Part shown: positions 33,861-44,249 of the stretch, piece by piece
How the letters are laid out: every line of letters begins with the position of its first letter
Position numbering within the stretch: position 1 is the stretch's first letter
Origin: Ignelater luminosus
Taxonomy: Eukaryota > Arthropoda > Insecta > Coleoptera > Elateridae
Assembly (NCBI GenBank): GCA_011009095.1
Contig: VTPC01000394.1
Location: 1 to 64,000 of the forward strand
Direction of reading: 5' to 3'
Length of the DNA stretch: 64,000 bases
Position numbers and translations under genes: made by a program
Notes under the pieces: generated by a model
What the model was told of the DNA's origin: nothing
The model's input: only the letters and a program-made list of their open reading frames with translations
Databases searched by the model: none

Positions 33861-33929
33861 ATTCATATTTATATTTTATACTTCTAGATAAAATGGTTTT
33901 ATATAGAAGTATAAAATATAAATATGAAT
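33861..33929. repeat. near-perfect 69-nt hairpin
   Basis: Arms of 26 bases, 33861-33886 and 33904-33929, are exactly complementary, and the pairing extends inward with one mismatch to a three-base TGG loop. It could fold as a microRNA-precursor-like RNA or be the residue of a tiny foldback element. It is AT-rich, so a chance palindrome of this length is improbable but function is unproven. Confidence 0.8.
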
Positions 33930-34142
33930 TTTGATTATTTTAATATACTAACCATTTTCTGTCTTTCCACAAAGTAAGAGAGCTTATTTATATTTTAAGT
34001 AGAATAGACCATTTTGTGTGTTCATCACTAGTAAGTTATTAACAAAAATATAAACTCTGTAGGGACTTTACTATGCACACAGTTCAAAGAATACTGGAGA
34101 GAGGATCAGTGACCATATAAATACACCCCAGTGGCATGACGT

Positions 34143-34160
34143 GTCTCTCTCTCTCTCTCT
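34143..34160. repeat. (CT)n microsatellite
   Basis: Nine CT units just before duplication copy 2. Confidence 0.9.
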
Positions 34161-34239
34161 TTTGCCTCTGAAGTCCACCCTGGTGGTAGAAGCACATGGT
34201 CGGTAAATACGTCGTATCTCTTAATGTTACACGTAATGT

Positions 34240-34500
34240 AATTTTCCACCATAGATTTAGTTAAAGTCTACTTCCAGATAACAGTGTACTCGGACGATTG
34301 TCATAAAACAACAATCACACACTATTTGGGTTATTCAAATTTACTTGCATGCCTTTTGGCTAGAGGAATGCAGAACAATAACGTTTCAGCGATTCTTGCA
34401 TCAAATATTCTGCAGGCTGGACTTTGTTAATGTTTACATAGACGACATCCTTATTGTCTTGGTATCAGATGAATATATATTTCCATTCACCATTATGAAA
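34240..34500 (+). pseudogene. Ty3/gypsy reverse transcriptase scrap, copy 2
   Basis: Uninterrupted version of the 26185 scrap: LDLVKVYFQITVYSDD, then CHKTTITHYLGY, then FVNVYIDDILIV. It carries the pre-insertion structure, showing that the 177 bp in copy 1 were gained later (or lost here). Confidence 0.75.
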
Positions 34501-34839
34501 ATAAAATTCTAATACAAAAATTTATAATTTTTTTAATTAAAGTTTTGTAATTAACATAATTATGATTAATTTTATTGTAATCGCTTAAATAAATAACCTT
34601 AATAAATTTAAATCTCACTTGTATCATGCTAATAGCTTTTACTTTTTATAAAGATAAAACTATCAAAAAGACAACGGATTCAGAATCAGTGGTTATTTTT
34701 GACTTGGCTTTTTGTAGCTCTCACTATTATGTTGCGAACAAACAAATGAAACATATCTACATATAAAATCTAAAGTCGTTGGTAACTATGAAAAACATTT
34801 TTAGTCACCTACGAACACACTTGTGACCTTGTAGTTTTT

Positions 34840-34955
34840 TTCATGTACATTTATATTCGAACGCATTGTGCGCAAAAGGCATCTCGTTGCTATGAACACG
34901 CATATGTCTTCGTAAAAGATTTTTCATTGTACATTTTCAATCGCATACATTATAC
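34840..34955 (-). pseudogene. frameshifted terminal finger and tail of ZNF E
   Basis: After the frameshift near 34957-34962 the sequence encodes EYNVCD, a TGA where Tyr is expected, KCTMKNLLRRHMRVH and a tail with PFAHNA and EYKCT, close to the tails of C and F. Confidence 0.7.
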
Positions 34956-36521
34956 TCAAAAAGGTTTCTCACCCTTATGCATGAGTATATGAATTCGTAA
35001 ACGGCTTTTTGTTGTACTTTTATAATCGCATATATTACACTCAAAAGGCTTCTCGCCACTATGAACGAACATATGTTGCCGTAAATACCTTCTTCTTGTA
35101 CATTTATAATCGCATATTTTACATTCAAAAGGTTTCTCGCCGCTATGAACGAACATATGTCTTCGTAAATTGTTTTTCAGGGCACATTTATAATCGCATA
35201 TTTTACATTCAAAAGGCTTCTCGCCACAATGAAGGAGTATATGTGTTCGTAAACTGTTTTTCTGTGTAAATTTATAACCGCATATTTTACATTGAAAAGG
35301 TTTCTCGCCAGTATGAATGAGTATATGTTTTCGTAAACTGTTTTTCTGTGTACATTTATAATAGCATATATTACACTCAAAAGGCTTCTCGCCACTATGA
35401 ACAAGCATATGTCCTCGTAACTGACTTTTCCCTGAACATTTATAATTGCATATATTACACTCAAAAGGCTTCTCGCCACTATGAACGAGCATATGTCTTC
35501 GTAAATGACTTTTCACCGTATATTTACAGTCGCATACATTACACTCGAAAGGCTTCTCGCCACTATGAACGAGCATATGTGTTCGTAAATTGCTTTTTGT
35601 TGTATATTTAAAATTACAAACATTACACTCGAAAGGTTTCTCACCGCTATGAATTAGTATATGAATTCGTAAACGGCTTTCTGTTGTACATTTATAATCG
35701 CATACATTACATTCAAAAGGTTTCTGGCCACTATGAACGAGCATATGTGTTCGTAAATTGCTATTTGTTGTACATTTGAAATTGCATACATTACACGCAA
35801 AAGGCTTCTCGCCACTATGAACAAACATATGTTTTCGTAAATTCATTTTCTCTTTGCATTTATAATCGCATATACTACACACGAAAGGTTTCTCGCCAGT
35901 ATGAGTCAGCATATGTCTTCGTAAACCACTTCCGTCTGTAAATTTACTATCACAAATATTACACTCAAAAGCTTTCTGCCCGGTATGAACCACCATATGT
36001 CTACCTAAATGGCTTTTCTGTGTACATTTATAATCACATATATTACACTCAAATGGCTTCTCACCACTATGAACACGCAAATGTGTTCGTAAACTGCTTT
36101 TTACTGAGCATTTATAGTCGCATATATTACACACAAAAGGTTTTTCGCCAGTATGAGTCAGCATATGTCTTCGCAAACCACTTCTCTCTGTAAATTTAGA
36201 ATCACAAATATTACACTCAAAAGCTTTCTTCCCGCTATGAACCAGCATATGTCTTTGTAAATGGCTTTTTTTTGTAGATTTATAATCACATATATTACAC
36301 TCAAATGGTTTCTCACCGCTATGGAGGAGCAAATGTGTTTGTAAACTACTTTTCACTGTACACTTATAATAGCACGTATCACACTCAAAGAATGTGTTGC
36401 TATTATCAACGGGAGTAAGTCTTTTCAACCTGCGGTTGCCTGAAACTTTATTAGCAACTATAGTGCACTGTAATTTGCCCTTTGTGTCTGACTCCACAGC
36501 TGTACCTATTTCGGTTTGCAT
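34956..36521 (-). CDS. C2H2 zinc-finger protein E, 17 fingers
   Basis: The ATG at 36521 gives the leader MQTEIGTAVESDTKG and 521 residues. Seventeen intact fingers follow, the largest array in the window. Fingers 2-4 and 5-7 are a repeated trio with KSHL, a variant CDSKF finger (RSGLRRHMLTHTGEKPFVC in one copy) and a D-Y-K-C finger. An extra T in a linker near 34957-34962 ends the frame after finger 17 (GEKPF). Intron 1 spans 36557-39625 with a TTTTAG acceptor and a GAGGAAG|GTATG donor. It is the paralogue of D. Probably a nuclear DNA-binding protein with no recognisable effector domain. Confidence 0.85.
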   Translation of the reverse strand: MQTEIGTAVESDTKGKLQCTIVANKVSGNRRLKRLTPVDNSNTFFECDTCYYKCTVKSSLQTHLLLHSGEKPFECNICDYKSTKKSHLQRHMLVHSGKKAFECNICDSKFTERSGLRRHMLTHTGEKPFVCNICDYKCSVKSSLRTHLRVHSGEKPFECNICDYKCTQKSHLGRHMVVHTGQKAFECNICDSKFTDGSGLRRHMLTHTGEKPFVCSICDYKCKEKMNLRKHMFVHSGEKPFACNVCNFKCTTNSNLRTHMLVHSGQKPFECNVCDYKCTTESRLRIHILIHSGEKPFECNVCNFKYTTKSNLRTHMLVHSGEKPFECNVCDCKYTVKSHLRRHMLVHSGEKPFECNICNYKCSGKSQLRGHMLVHSGEKPFECNICYYKCTQKNSLRKHILIHTGEKPFQCKICGYKFTQKNSLRTHILLHCGEKPFECKICDYKCALKNNLRRHMFVHSGEKPFECKICDYKCTRRRYLRQHMFVHSGEKPFECNICDYKSTTKSRLRIHILMHKGEKPF

Positions 36522-36976
36522 TGTGTTTGCAGTTGCCCCCACGAAGCTGGTTATACCTAAAATGAAATATTTAGCAACTTAGAAATAGGTAAACAATGGT
36601 ATATTATAGAAAAACGGTAACCATTTGGCAAAAGTATTTGTGTTGTCGTAGTTGGCAAGAATGTGTTGTAGATTACCTACTGTACACGCATCAAGGGAAT
36701 GAATCTCAAGATTGGGAGAATGGTAACAGAAAGCAGTGGGGAAATAACGCGCGCAATTTAAAAATTCACAGCAACGTGTTTTTTAATTGATATTCATAAG
36801 CATGGTTGTGTTGGTTTCCGTGGTTATGTTGTCGATTTGCGTCGGTTAAATTATTACAATAATTTTTAAATGTAATCGTGAATGATAAGATAATAGAATA
36901 CACCTCCGGTTTATCTACAAATCTGTTGGACCCATTTAGCAAGCATTGCGGCGTTCCCAGATATCTTTCTATGTAC

Positions 36977-38528
36977 GTATGTATAATACCCAAATAAAGA
37001 AGTCGGACAGGGCTAGAACCAGTTCTAAGATATTCGCAGTTGTGCAGGCAACCCATTCTGCAACACCACCATTACTTTCAAGTCAAGGCAGCGGTATGCA
37101 CGCGGGGTTTATATTTTCAGTTTTTAAATAAAATTTAGTCTTTTAAAGGAATACTAATTTTATTGAATTAGTCTAGGTCTATTTGTAGTCACGTGAATTT
37201 TTCTAAGTATTTTCGTATTTTTATTTCTACTTTTTATTGTAACTATTGTTATATCCTGTAATGGCTTGTTAATTTAATTTTAGTAATGCACAAATTTCAA
37301 ATAATACGAAAACAACTAAAATGTTTTAATTTAAAATTTTTACATATTCCTTGTTACCTATTTAGCAAATCTATTTAAAATCAGAATTCAATGTTTAAGA
37401 ATATAAGCTTGTTATTGATAAAAAAACATTCATTTTCTGTACTGTCTATTTATACATTTTCTTACTAGTTAATTACCATCTTTTGACATCAACAAATACT
37501 GATACGATTACTTTTATCTTTTAAAAGATCAGACAAATTGGGAATATAAAGAGTATGGCTATGAACTTGCGGGGTTTACCGAAACGCATGTTGTTAATGG
37601 GTTAGGAAATTTCAGATATTGACATATTTACTGTGTAAATATCGTAAATATAATTATTTTCATGAAATGCAATTTATATTTTCAAATAGCTCCATTAGCA
37701 GCTTTAGTGCTAGAAATATTTTAGGAACATTTGGGACATTTTCTAGGAAAACAATGATTGATTTATTGCAGGTGTTACTAAATACGAACAGGATATTGTT
37801 TGATGTATTGGTATTTCCAAGTCTATCTGCCCTAGAGAAAAGCAAGAATATACTTCTCATTCATAATACAAATTTAATTTGGAGGCTGTTTCAAATCTTC
37901 ATTTATGGATGATCATTTGTTTAAGTACCTCTATTACAGTTAGAGTATATCAGGTATTTGAGGGGTAACAAAAGATTATGTAATGATTTCCCGAATAAAT
38001 TTTCGTTAATAAGTATTTGAATGATGGTCAGTTCGAATTTCAAATGATTTTATTTGAGCTGTAACAAGTAATTAGTAACACGAATTGTCCAAATGATTTT
38101 TAAATATATCAAGATAAACATATAATCAAATGCCCATCACAAATTTACATTGTAATTTATTTAATATATAAAATTACTAAGATTAAGATGTTATTACATT
38201 TAACATCACCTCCTGCAAGTTATTAATAAATGTCGATATACTTGGACAAAAAAATTGCTGGCAGAAGGAAAAATAGAATACTTGTTCTCCTGTGGGTTTT
38301 ATATTCCGCACGCATCTTATTTGAGCTTCAAGTTAATGCTTAAAACTAATGCTTTCTTCACTAAAACTTTCTGGAAGTTAATTGACAATAAAATCAAAAG
38401 ATTAGTGCTAACTAAAAAATGTTCTAATTCTTTTGAACCAATTCAATAATAATTAGTAGCTGAAGTCGTACTAATTCCTTGAAAAGTGTACGCATACCTA
38501 CAAATTAATGTTAATTTTTAGGGATATT
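36977..38528. mobile_element. about 1.55 kb insertion specific to ZNF E intron
   Basis: Absent from the matching place in copy 1 (28727). The ends are weakly inverted, TGTATAATACCC on the left and the reverse of TGTACAATATCC on the right, with GTAC at both junctions. It contains a 97-codon plus-strand frame (37619-37912) that I do not recognise. The class is undetermined. Confidence 0.45.
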
Positions 38529-39349
38529 GTACATCTAAATATCCTTAGATATAAATGTCGTTCCATATCAACAAATAAACTAAAGCTTTTTAAAACTCAA
38601 TTCGTAACAAAAATAAACTGTAGATAATTAATTATAATAACAGTGAGAGTAAAACTACAATTATTCATTCTTTTTCATAAATAACATCTAAAAGTTTTAT
38701 TCGGGTTTAAGAAGTGCATAAGAGGTAGGTAACTTTATATTGAGTATTAAAGCATTTTATTTATTTGTTTTTAAAATGCCTAGTTGCTGATGACTGGAGT
38801 CTTATAATCATTACTTTAAGGAAAAAAATGCATCCTGTGCATTTACATCACATTACATTACACTGAAAAGGCTTCTCACCACTATAAGTAGCTTTTTGTG
38901 ATAGTTAGGTATACTAAGTTTTAAAATGCTTTATCTACTTATTTAGCAAGAAAATCGTGAATGGTTTTGAATTCAATTTTTAGTTAATTAATTAATTTTG
39001 TGGTGTTTGTTTATTATCCAATGCAAAGAGGTTTGAAATTTAAGTTTAAAACGTTTTATGTTATTTAAGAAAAGGAATGAATAATTGTAGTTTTACACTC
39101 ACTGTTAGTTTAATTAATTATCTGTAGTTTGGTTTTGTTATGAATTGTGTTTTAAAAAGGTTTAGTTTAGTTATATCTAAAGATATTTAGATGTAAGTAC
39201 ATAGAAAAAAATTTGGCAATGCCATAATGCTCTCTAAATGGATCCTACAGATTTGTCTACATAAAATATAGGTTAGGAAGATTGTTATCATCTGGCAAAG
39301 AAATTTGTCTTATCTTTTAGTTAACAAGGGTGTGTGGTAGACAAATGGG

Positions 39350-39620
39350 CATGGAGATGATGTTTATAAGCTTATACCTAATTATCAGTGGTTTTTGCAG
39401 GTTCGTATTGTTTTCTGGCGTAGGTGCTGCGCTGCATAACTACAAATTCACTCAGTACTCACAATCACAAAACGCATACCTATTCTTGTGTGTAATACTG
39501 CTCGAGATTTGAACTACTGAAATCCACACTAGAACAAAGGCGTACTCTGAAACCCACGGAAGCACTGTCAATATGCAAGTAGGTACACCGTGGCAAAACC
39601 GTGGAATGGAAACGTATAAA
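39350..39620 (-). other. conserved intron-1 block of the ZNF cluster (example in E)
   Basis: Part of intron 1 next to the donor, shared with 17640-17900, 25140-25500, 29740-29990, 53640-53870 and, inverted, 56757-57000. Shared motifs include GTTTTCTGGCGTAGGTGCTG and a CACAAAAYRCATAC block. Its function is unknown. Confidence 0.6.
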
Positions 39621-39625
39621 CATAC

Positions 39626-39715
39626 CTTCCTCTGTAGGGGGTGATGGTTACCAATCTTATCCCTCTTACTCAAAAATGCTGCACTGATGAACTCAATAAA
39701 CCTTAAATTTAACAT
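39626..39715 (-). other. 5' exon of ZNF E
   Basis: The open frame starts at an ATG at 39715 (MLNLRFIEFISAAF) and ends at the donor GAGGAAG|GTATGT (39626/39625). It is homologous to the exon-1 frames of A and D. It is not in frame with the fingers in an obvious way, so it may be 5' UTR with an upstream open frame. Confidence 0.5.
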
Positions 39716-39957
39716 AACTCATAGATAACTAATAAGAGGTAACTGCAGCAACTACGATTCGCGTTCTAATGCTGCTTTCGTTTCTTTCAAGTTATTGACC
39801 TTACTGACCCCATTGTCTGCGATGCGAATCGGACAGCCTTTGTTTGGAAACGCTATCATCAGCGTCATCTGGTAAATTAGTGCGGCAAAACTAAACAACA
39901 AGAATTTTATTATCCTATATTACAGAATTCTTTAGATTACTTATCAGTAATTTATCA

Positions 39958-40440
39958 CATAAAATTTCAAGGTAATAAATAAAATTATTAATGAAATTTA
40001 AAAATTTGTTTATTGAATTATACATAAAAATATACACAGAAAGTTTTTTATGTTAACAACTGACACACTTAGAAGGAAAAATTAAAGTATTCTTTTAATA
40101 ACTTATCTGATATCAAATTAAATTTATTCATATTGTGATTTATATGGTACTTATTATTACACAGATTACTTATCAAAATACTCTAATTATTATTTATATT
40201 GATTATTAACCTACTTATTTAAAAATGTATTAACGTAAAAATACACACAAAAATAGTATAACTTATTACTTACTGGTAAAATAAGTTTTTTTGCAATATA
40301 TTTTAAAATAATATTTACATTTCTCCCATGCTCACGCCTGTCACTCCCCAACATTCTTTTATTAACTAATTTTAAAAAATAGTTTTAAAATAATAAATAG
40401 CATTTTTAAATTCCTTATGATAAGATAAAAGTTTAGGTGG
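39958..40440 (-). repeat. dispersed repeat, copy 2 (inverted)
   Basis: Inverted partner of 33180-33700. It lacks part of the first copy's open frame and carries stops. Confidence 0.75.
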
Positions 40441-40918
40441 GCCACAAATGTAATATGCTAATGTTGATGATGTTGAGAACAAATATACATAAACATTAAT
40501 AAAATAAACAGTTGATTGAGGGGGAAAGCTAGCATTACGTGTAAACTTTTTTCAGGTTTACAAACATCAGCTTCGATAAAATTCAGAACTACCATTTATT
40601 TATTGACCAATACCATGCCAGTGAATATATAACAGTAATGCAATTAAGATTAACTTATAATGGATTTACAGATAATAACAATTTAAAATATTGAAAATGT
40701 ACCATCTAATGGGCAATGGTTTTTGAACTTTAAAAATCTCCTTACGATTTGTAATGCTTGTGCTAGCAATTACTTTTTAATTTTTTCTCTGTTACTGGCC
40801 TGAGCCAGCCATGGTTTTATAGTTGAGATTATCTCGTCCATTGTCAAGTTACTGATTATTTAATTTTGTCTAACAGTATCTAAAAGTAAACCAGTTATTT
40901 GTTTGAATATTACAGATT
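40441..40918. other. no gene seen
   Basis: AT-rich gap between the inverted repeat and the DUF4806 locus. Confidence 0.5.
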
Positions 40919-40921
40919 GAC

Positions 40922-42181
40922 TTAACAATGCATACCAACTAAGATTTTAAATAAAGCCAAGTTCTTCAAAATTAATTTTCGTTTTGCCCCATCAAAGGAA
41001 TATTCTCCTGCAGTTCCGTTGGTAAAAGTTCTTTTGAGTATTTGCTTCGTAAGTTTTTTTGCATCACTGCCACCCTTCAAATTAAATTCCCTGGTCTGCA
41101 AATACAACCTTAAAAAAAGTAATTTGTTTCATCTAATAAGATTTTACCTATTGTTGTAGGTCTTTATTCTCTAATCTTTGCTCGAGGTGATTCACTTGGT
41201 CTGGATCTTCCGATGGTAATTCAACGAAAATAAGTTTAAATTCATCATGTTTGCTAGATGATGAAGATGGGTTAGCATTTGCATTCGCAGTAATATGTTG
41301 CATGCCTTCCGAGATTTGTGTTACTTTAGTGTCTAATACAAATAACTGAATAAAGTTTCTGAGATTCTGGAACAAAAAGAATGCAAATCCTATAATTTTC
41401 TAAATTTATAAGCATTTACTTTGCATTTATAGTTGTAATTTTTTATGCTCGGCTTCAATAGATTTCATATTAATATTTTGATCTTTATAGCTCTTGGTAA
41501 TGAAATTCTCATCAGAACATTTCACAACTCTAGAATTTGTATTAGAGCCAGAACATTGTTTAGTATCAATATGATTTAAAACAAGGGATGACTTTGTTGA
41601 TTGTCTGGGCAGTGTTGGTGCAGTATTAGATTCATATGATAAAGCGTTTTCTTCTGACAAAGATGATGACACATATCTTGCATTTCTTTTTATTTTGCGT
41701 TGACCTTGACCTGTGTTCTCATCTTCTGTTGCGAATTGATCACTTGTTTCAGCCTTCTGCATTGCTTGTTGAAATGAATCTAAAAATGTATTAAAAGTAA
41801 CATGTACTATACATAACAGAGCTAATTACCGTAATCATGTCCTACGCTTGCTGCTTTATATGTTGGCCAGTTATTTTCAAATGCAAAACAATGTTTAATC
41901 ATTGTCTTGATATAATTATGAGGTGTAATTTGGCACGTGCTTAAAGTAGGATCTTCTTCAACTAAATTCGTAGTTTCATCATCAATAGCCTGCCTGTTTG
42001 CTCCAGGGCCTCCTTCATGGCCTTGGCTTGGCTGCAGTTCACCTGAGGTACATGCTCTTTGAATCAGAGGCAGAAGATGCCTTCTATTGGGAAAATGATC
42101 TGCATACAATCGTGCACCTGCAATACAGCTACAGTATGCAAATCCTTCATTGTAATCTGGTGGCAAAACTTCCTGATAAAG
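40922..42181 (-). pseudogene. multi-exon DUF4806-type gene, apparently decayed
   Basis: Four exon-like pieces lie on the minus strand. The first (42181-41830) ends Y-D-Y-G at a GTAATT donor. The second starts at 41779 after TTTTTAG, and the phase joins correctly to give a DSFQQAMQKAE stretch. The third starts at 41366 after TTCCAG with NLRNFIQLFVLD. The last starts at about 41096 after TTTGCAG and encodes the DUF4806-like block GGSDAKKLTKQILKRTFTN and EYSFDGAKRKLILKNLALF. A TAA at 41427 ends the second piece, and a TAG at about 41148 stands where a Leu is expected before the last exon. Proteins with this domain are common in insects but their function is unknown. Confidence 0.55.
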
Positions 42182-42485
42182 CTGTACTTTTTAAATATTC
42201 TAAAACTATCCTATATTATATATATGTAAGTAAATACAAGATTAATAGAAAAGTATACTAATATCTAAAGAACAACATAAATAACATTAAAAGTTTTTAA
42301 ATTGCAACTCCTAGGAATTCTTAATTTAAAAAGAAACATACTTGTAGTTATTAGATGATTGATGATAATGCAGCGAACAAACAAATGAAACTCATATCTA
42401 TAAAATGTAAAACCGTTAGTTACAATGAAGACATTTTTGGTCACTACCAACACACTTGTGACTATAGATTTTTCATGTACATTTA

Positions 42486-43817
42486 TTATTCAGTCGCATT
42501 ATGCGCAAAAGGTATCGTGCCCCTATGAACGCGCATATGTCTTCGTAAACGACCTTTCACTGTACATTTATAATCGCATATATTACACGCAAATGGTTTC
42601 TCACCACTATGAGTGAACATATGTGTTCGTAAATGGCTTTTCCCAGTACTTTTGAAATGGCATATATTACACTCATAAGGTTTCTCACCGCTATGAGTAA
42701 ACATATGTGTTCGTAAACTACTTTTCACTGTACATTTATAATTACATATATTACATACAAATGGTTTCTCACCACTATGAATGAGCATATGTGTTCCTAA
42801 ATTGCTTTTCTGTGTACATTTATAATTGCATAAATTACACTTAAATGGTTTCTCCCCGCTATGAGTAAGCAAATGTGCTTGTAAACTACTTTTCAGTCTA
42901 CATTTATAATCGCATATATTACATTCAAATGGTTTCTCACTGCTGTGAACGAGCATATGTGTTCGTAAATTGCTATTTGTTCTACATTTATAATCGCATA
43001 TATTACACCCAAATGGTTTCTCACCACTATGAATGAACATATGTGCTCTTAAATGGCTTTTCTCAGTACTTTTGAAATGGCATATATTACACACAAAAGG
43101 TTTCTCACCGCTATGAACCAACATATGCTTTCTTAAACTACTTTTCACTGTACATTTATAATCACATATATCACACTCAAATGGTTTCTCGCCACTGTGA
43201 AAGAGCATATGTCTTTGTAAATTGTTTTTCTGTACACATCTATAATCGCATATATTACACTTAAAAGGTTTCTCGCCGCTATGAATGAGCATATGTGTTC
43301 GTAAATTACATTTTAGTCTACATTTATAATCACATGTATTACACTCAAAAGGGTACCCACCAGTATGAATGAACATATGTGCTCTTAAACTACTTTTCAC
43401 TGTGCATTTATAATCGCATACATTACACTCAAATGGTTTCTCACCGCTATGTGTGAGCATATGTGTTCGTAAATGGCTTTTTGCTGTACTTTTATAATGG
43501 CATACATTACACTCAAAACGTTTTTCGCCACTATGAACGCGCATATGTGTTCGTAACTTACTCTTCACTGTACATTTATAATCGCATGTATTACACTCAA
43601 AGGATTCCCTCCTACTATGAATGAGCATGTGCCTTCGTAAATTGTTTTTCTGTTTACATCTATAATCACATATATTACACTCGAATGGTTTCTTACTATT
43701 ACCAACGGGAGTAAGTCTTTTCGACCTACGGTTACGTAAAACTTTATTAGCAACTATGTTGCAGTGGAGTTTGCCTTTTGTGTCTGACTCCGCAGCTGTA
43801 CCTATTTCGGCTTGCAT
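42486..43817 (-). CDS. C2H2 zinc-finger protein F, 14 fingers
   Basis: The ATG at 43817 gives the leader MQAEIGTAAESDTKG, then RSKRLTPVGNS, and 443 residues in all. Fourteen fingers are intact. One linker is HSRRESF and another HTGGYPF, otherwise HSGEKPF. It is the only member with a complete C-terminal tail (RRHMRVH then PFAHNATE) before its stop, so its end is probably the ancestral one. The intron acceptor TTTTAG ends at 43862. The shared intron block is missing upstream, so the 5' exon was not found. A likely nuclear DNA-binding protein. Confidence 0.85.
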   Translation of the reverse strand: MQAEIGTAAESDTKGKLHCNIVANKVLRNRRSKRLTPVGNSKKPFECNICDYRCKQKNNLRRHMLIHSRRESFECNTCDYKCTVKSKLRTHMRVHSGEKRFECNVCHYKSTAKSHLRTHMLTHSGEKPFECNVCDYKCTVKSSLRAHMFIHTGGYPFECNTCDYKCRLKCNLRTHMLIHSGEKPFKCNICDYRCVQKNNLQRHMLFHSGEKPFECDICDYKCTVKSSLRKHMLVHSGEKPFVCNICHFKSTEKSHLRAHMFIHSGEKPFGCNICDYKCRTNSNLRTHMLVHSSEKPFECNICDYKCRLKSSLQAHLLTHSGEKPFKCNLCNYKCTQKSNLGTHMLIHSGEKPFVCNICNYKCTVKSSLRTHMFTHSGEKPYECNICHFKSTGKSHLRTHMFTHSGEKPFACNICDYKCTVKGRLRRHMRVHRGTIPFAHNATE

Positions 43818-44119
43818 TGTGTTTATAGGTCTTGATCGGTGGCTCCACAAAGGTGGTACTAACTAAAACAAAATTATTTAGAAACTTAGAAGTAGGTAAT
43901 GGTTACCATTTACCAAAAAGATTTGTCTTGCAGTTGGTGAGGATCACAAAGAACCAATATTTTATACTTTCAAGCACCTTTCAAGGTTTCAAGCTTTATG
44001 CAGAGGGCAAAGGTCACTGGGTCACGTGACATTAATAGCAATAGTAAGTTTTTATTGGTTCTTACAAACCAGAGATGGCACTTTGCAGGTAAAGTCGGTC
44101 TGTTACATTGTTAAAGGAA

Positions 44120-44131
44120 CCCCCCCCCCCC
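44120..44131. repeat. 12-base poly-C tract
   Basis: Homopolymer upstream of the THAP relic. Confidence 0.9.
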
Positions 44132-44249
44132 GACTTTAGACGAGTAAGCTTTACGAGCGACCTTCGGAACATTTCATCTACTTACTATACCTAACTACTG
44201 TTGTTCAATGTTCTTGTTATCATGTGATATAATACAGTGGGATACAGTA

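Larger units (their letters stand above)
34213..39720. repeat. segmental duplication, copy 2 (contains ZNF E)
   Basis: Same order as 26147-30110: gypsy RT scrap, ZNF 3' flank, ZNF E, intron, 5' exon. It is longer mainly because of an insertion at about 36977-38528 in the first intron. Matching intron parts include the GTTCCCAGRTATCTTTCTA block (28710 and 36953) and the GGATCCTACAGATTTGTCTA block (29611 and 39240). Confidence 0.82.

Noticed and set aside
34956-36521. Regular 84-base periodicity that could be mistaken for a CRISPR array or satellite
   Set aside because: The period equals one 28-codon zinc finger and the reading frame is kept; the same holds for all ZNF loci here.
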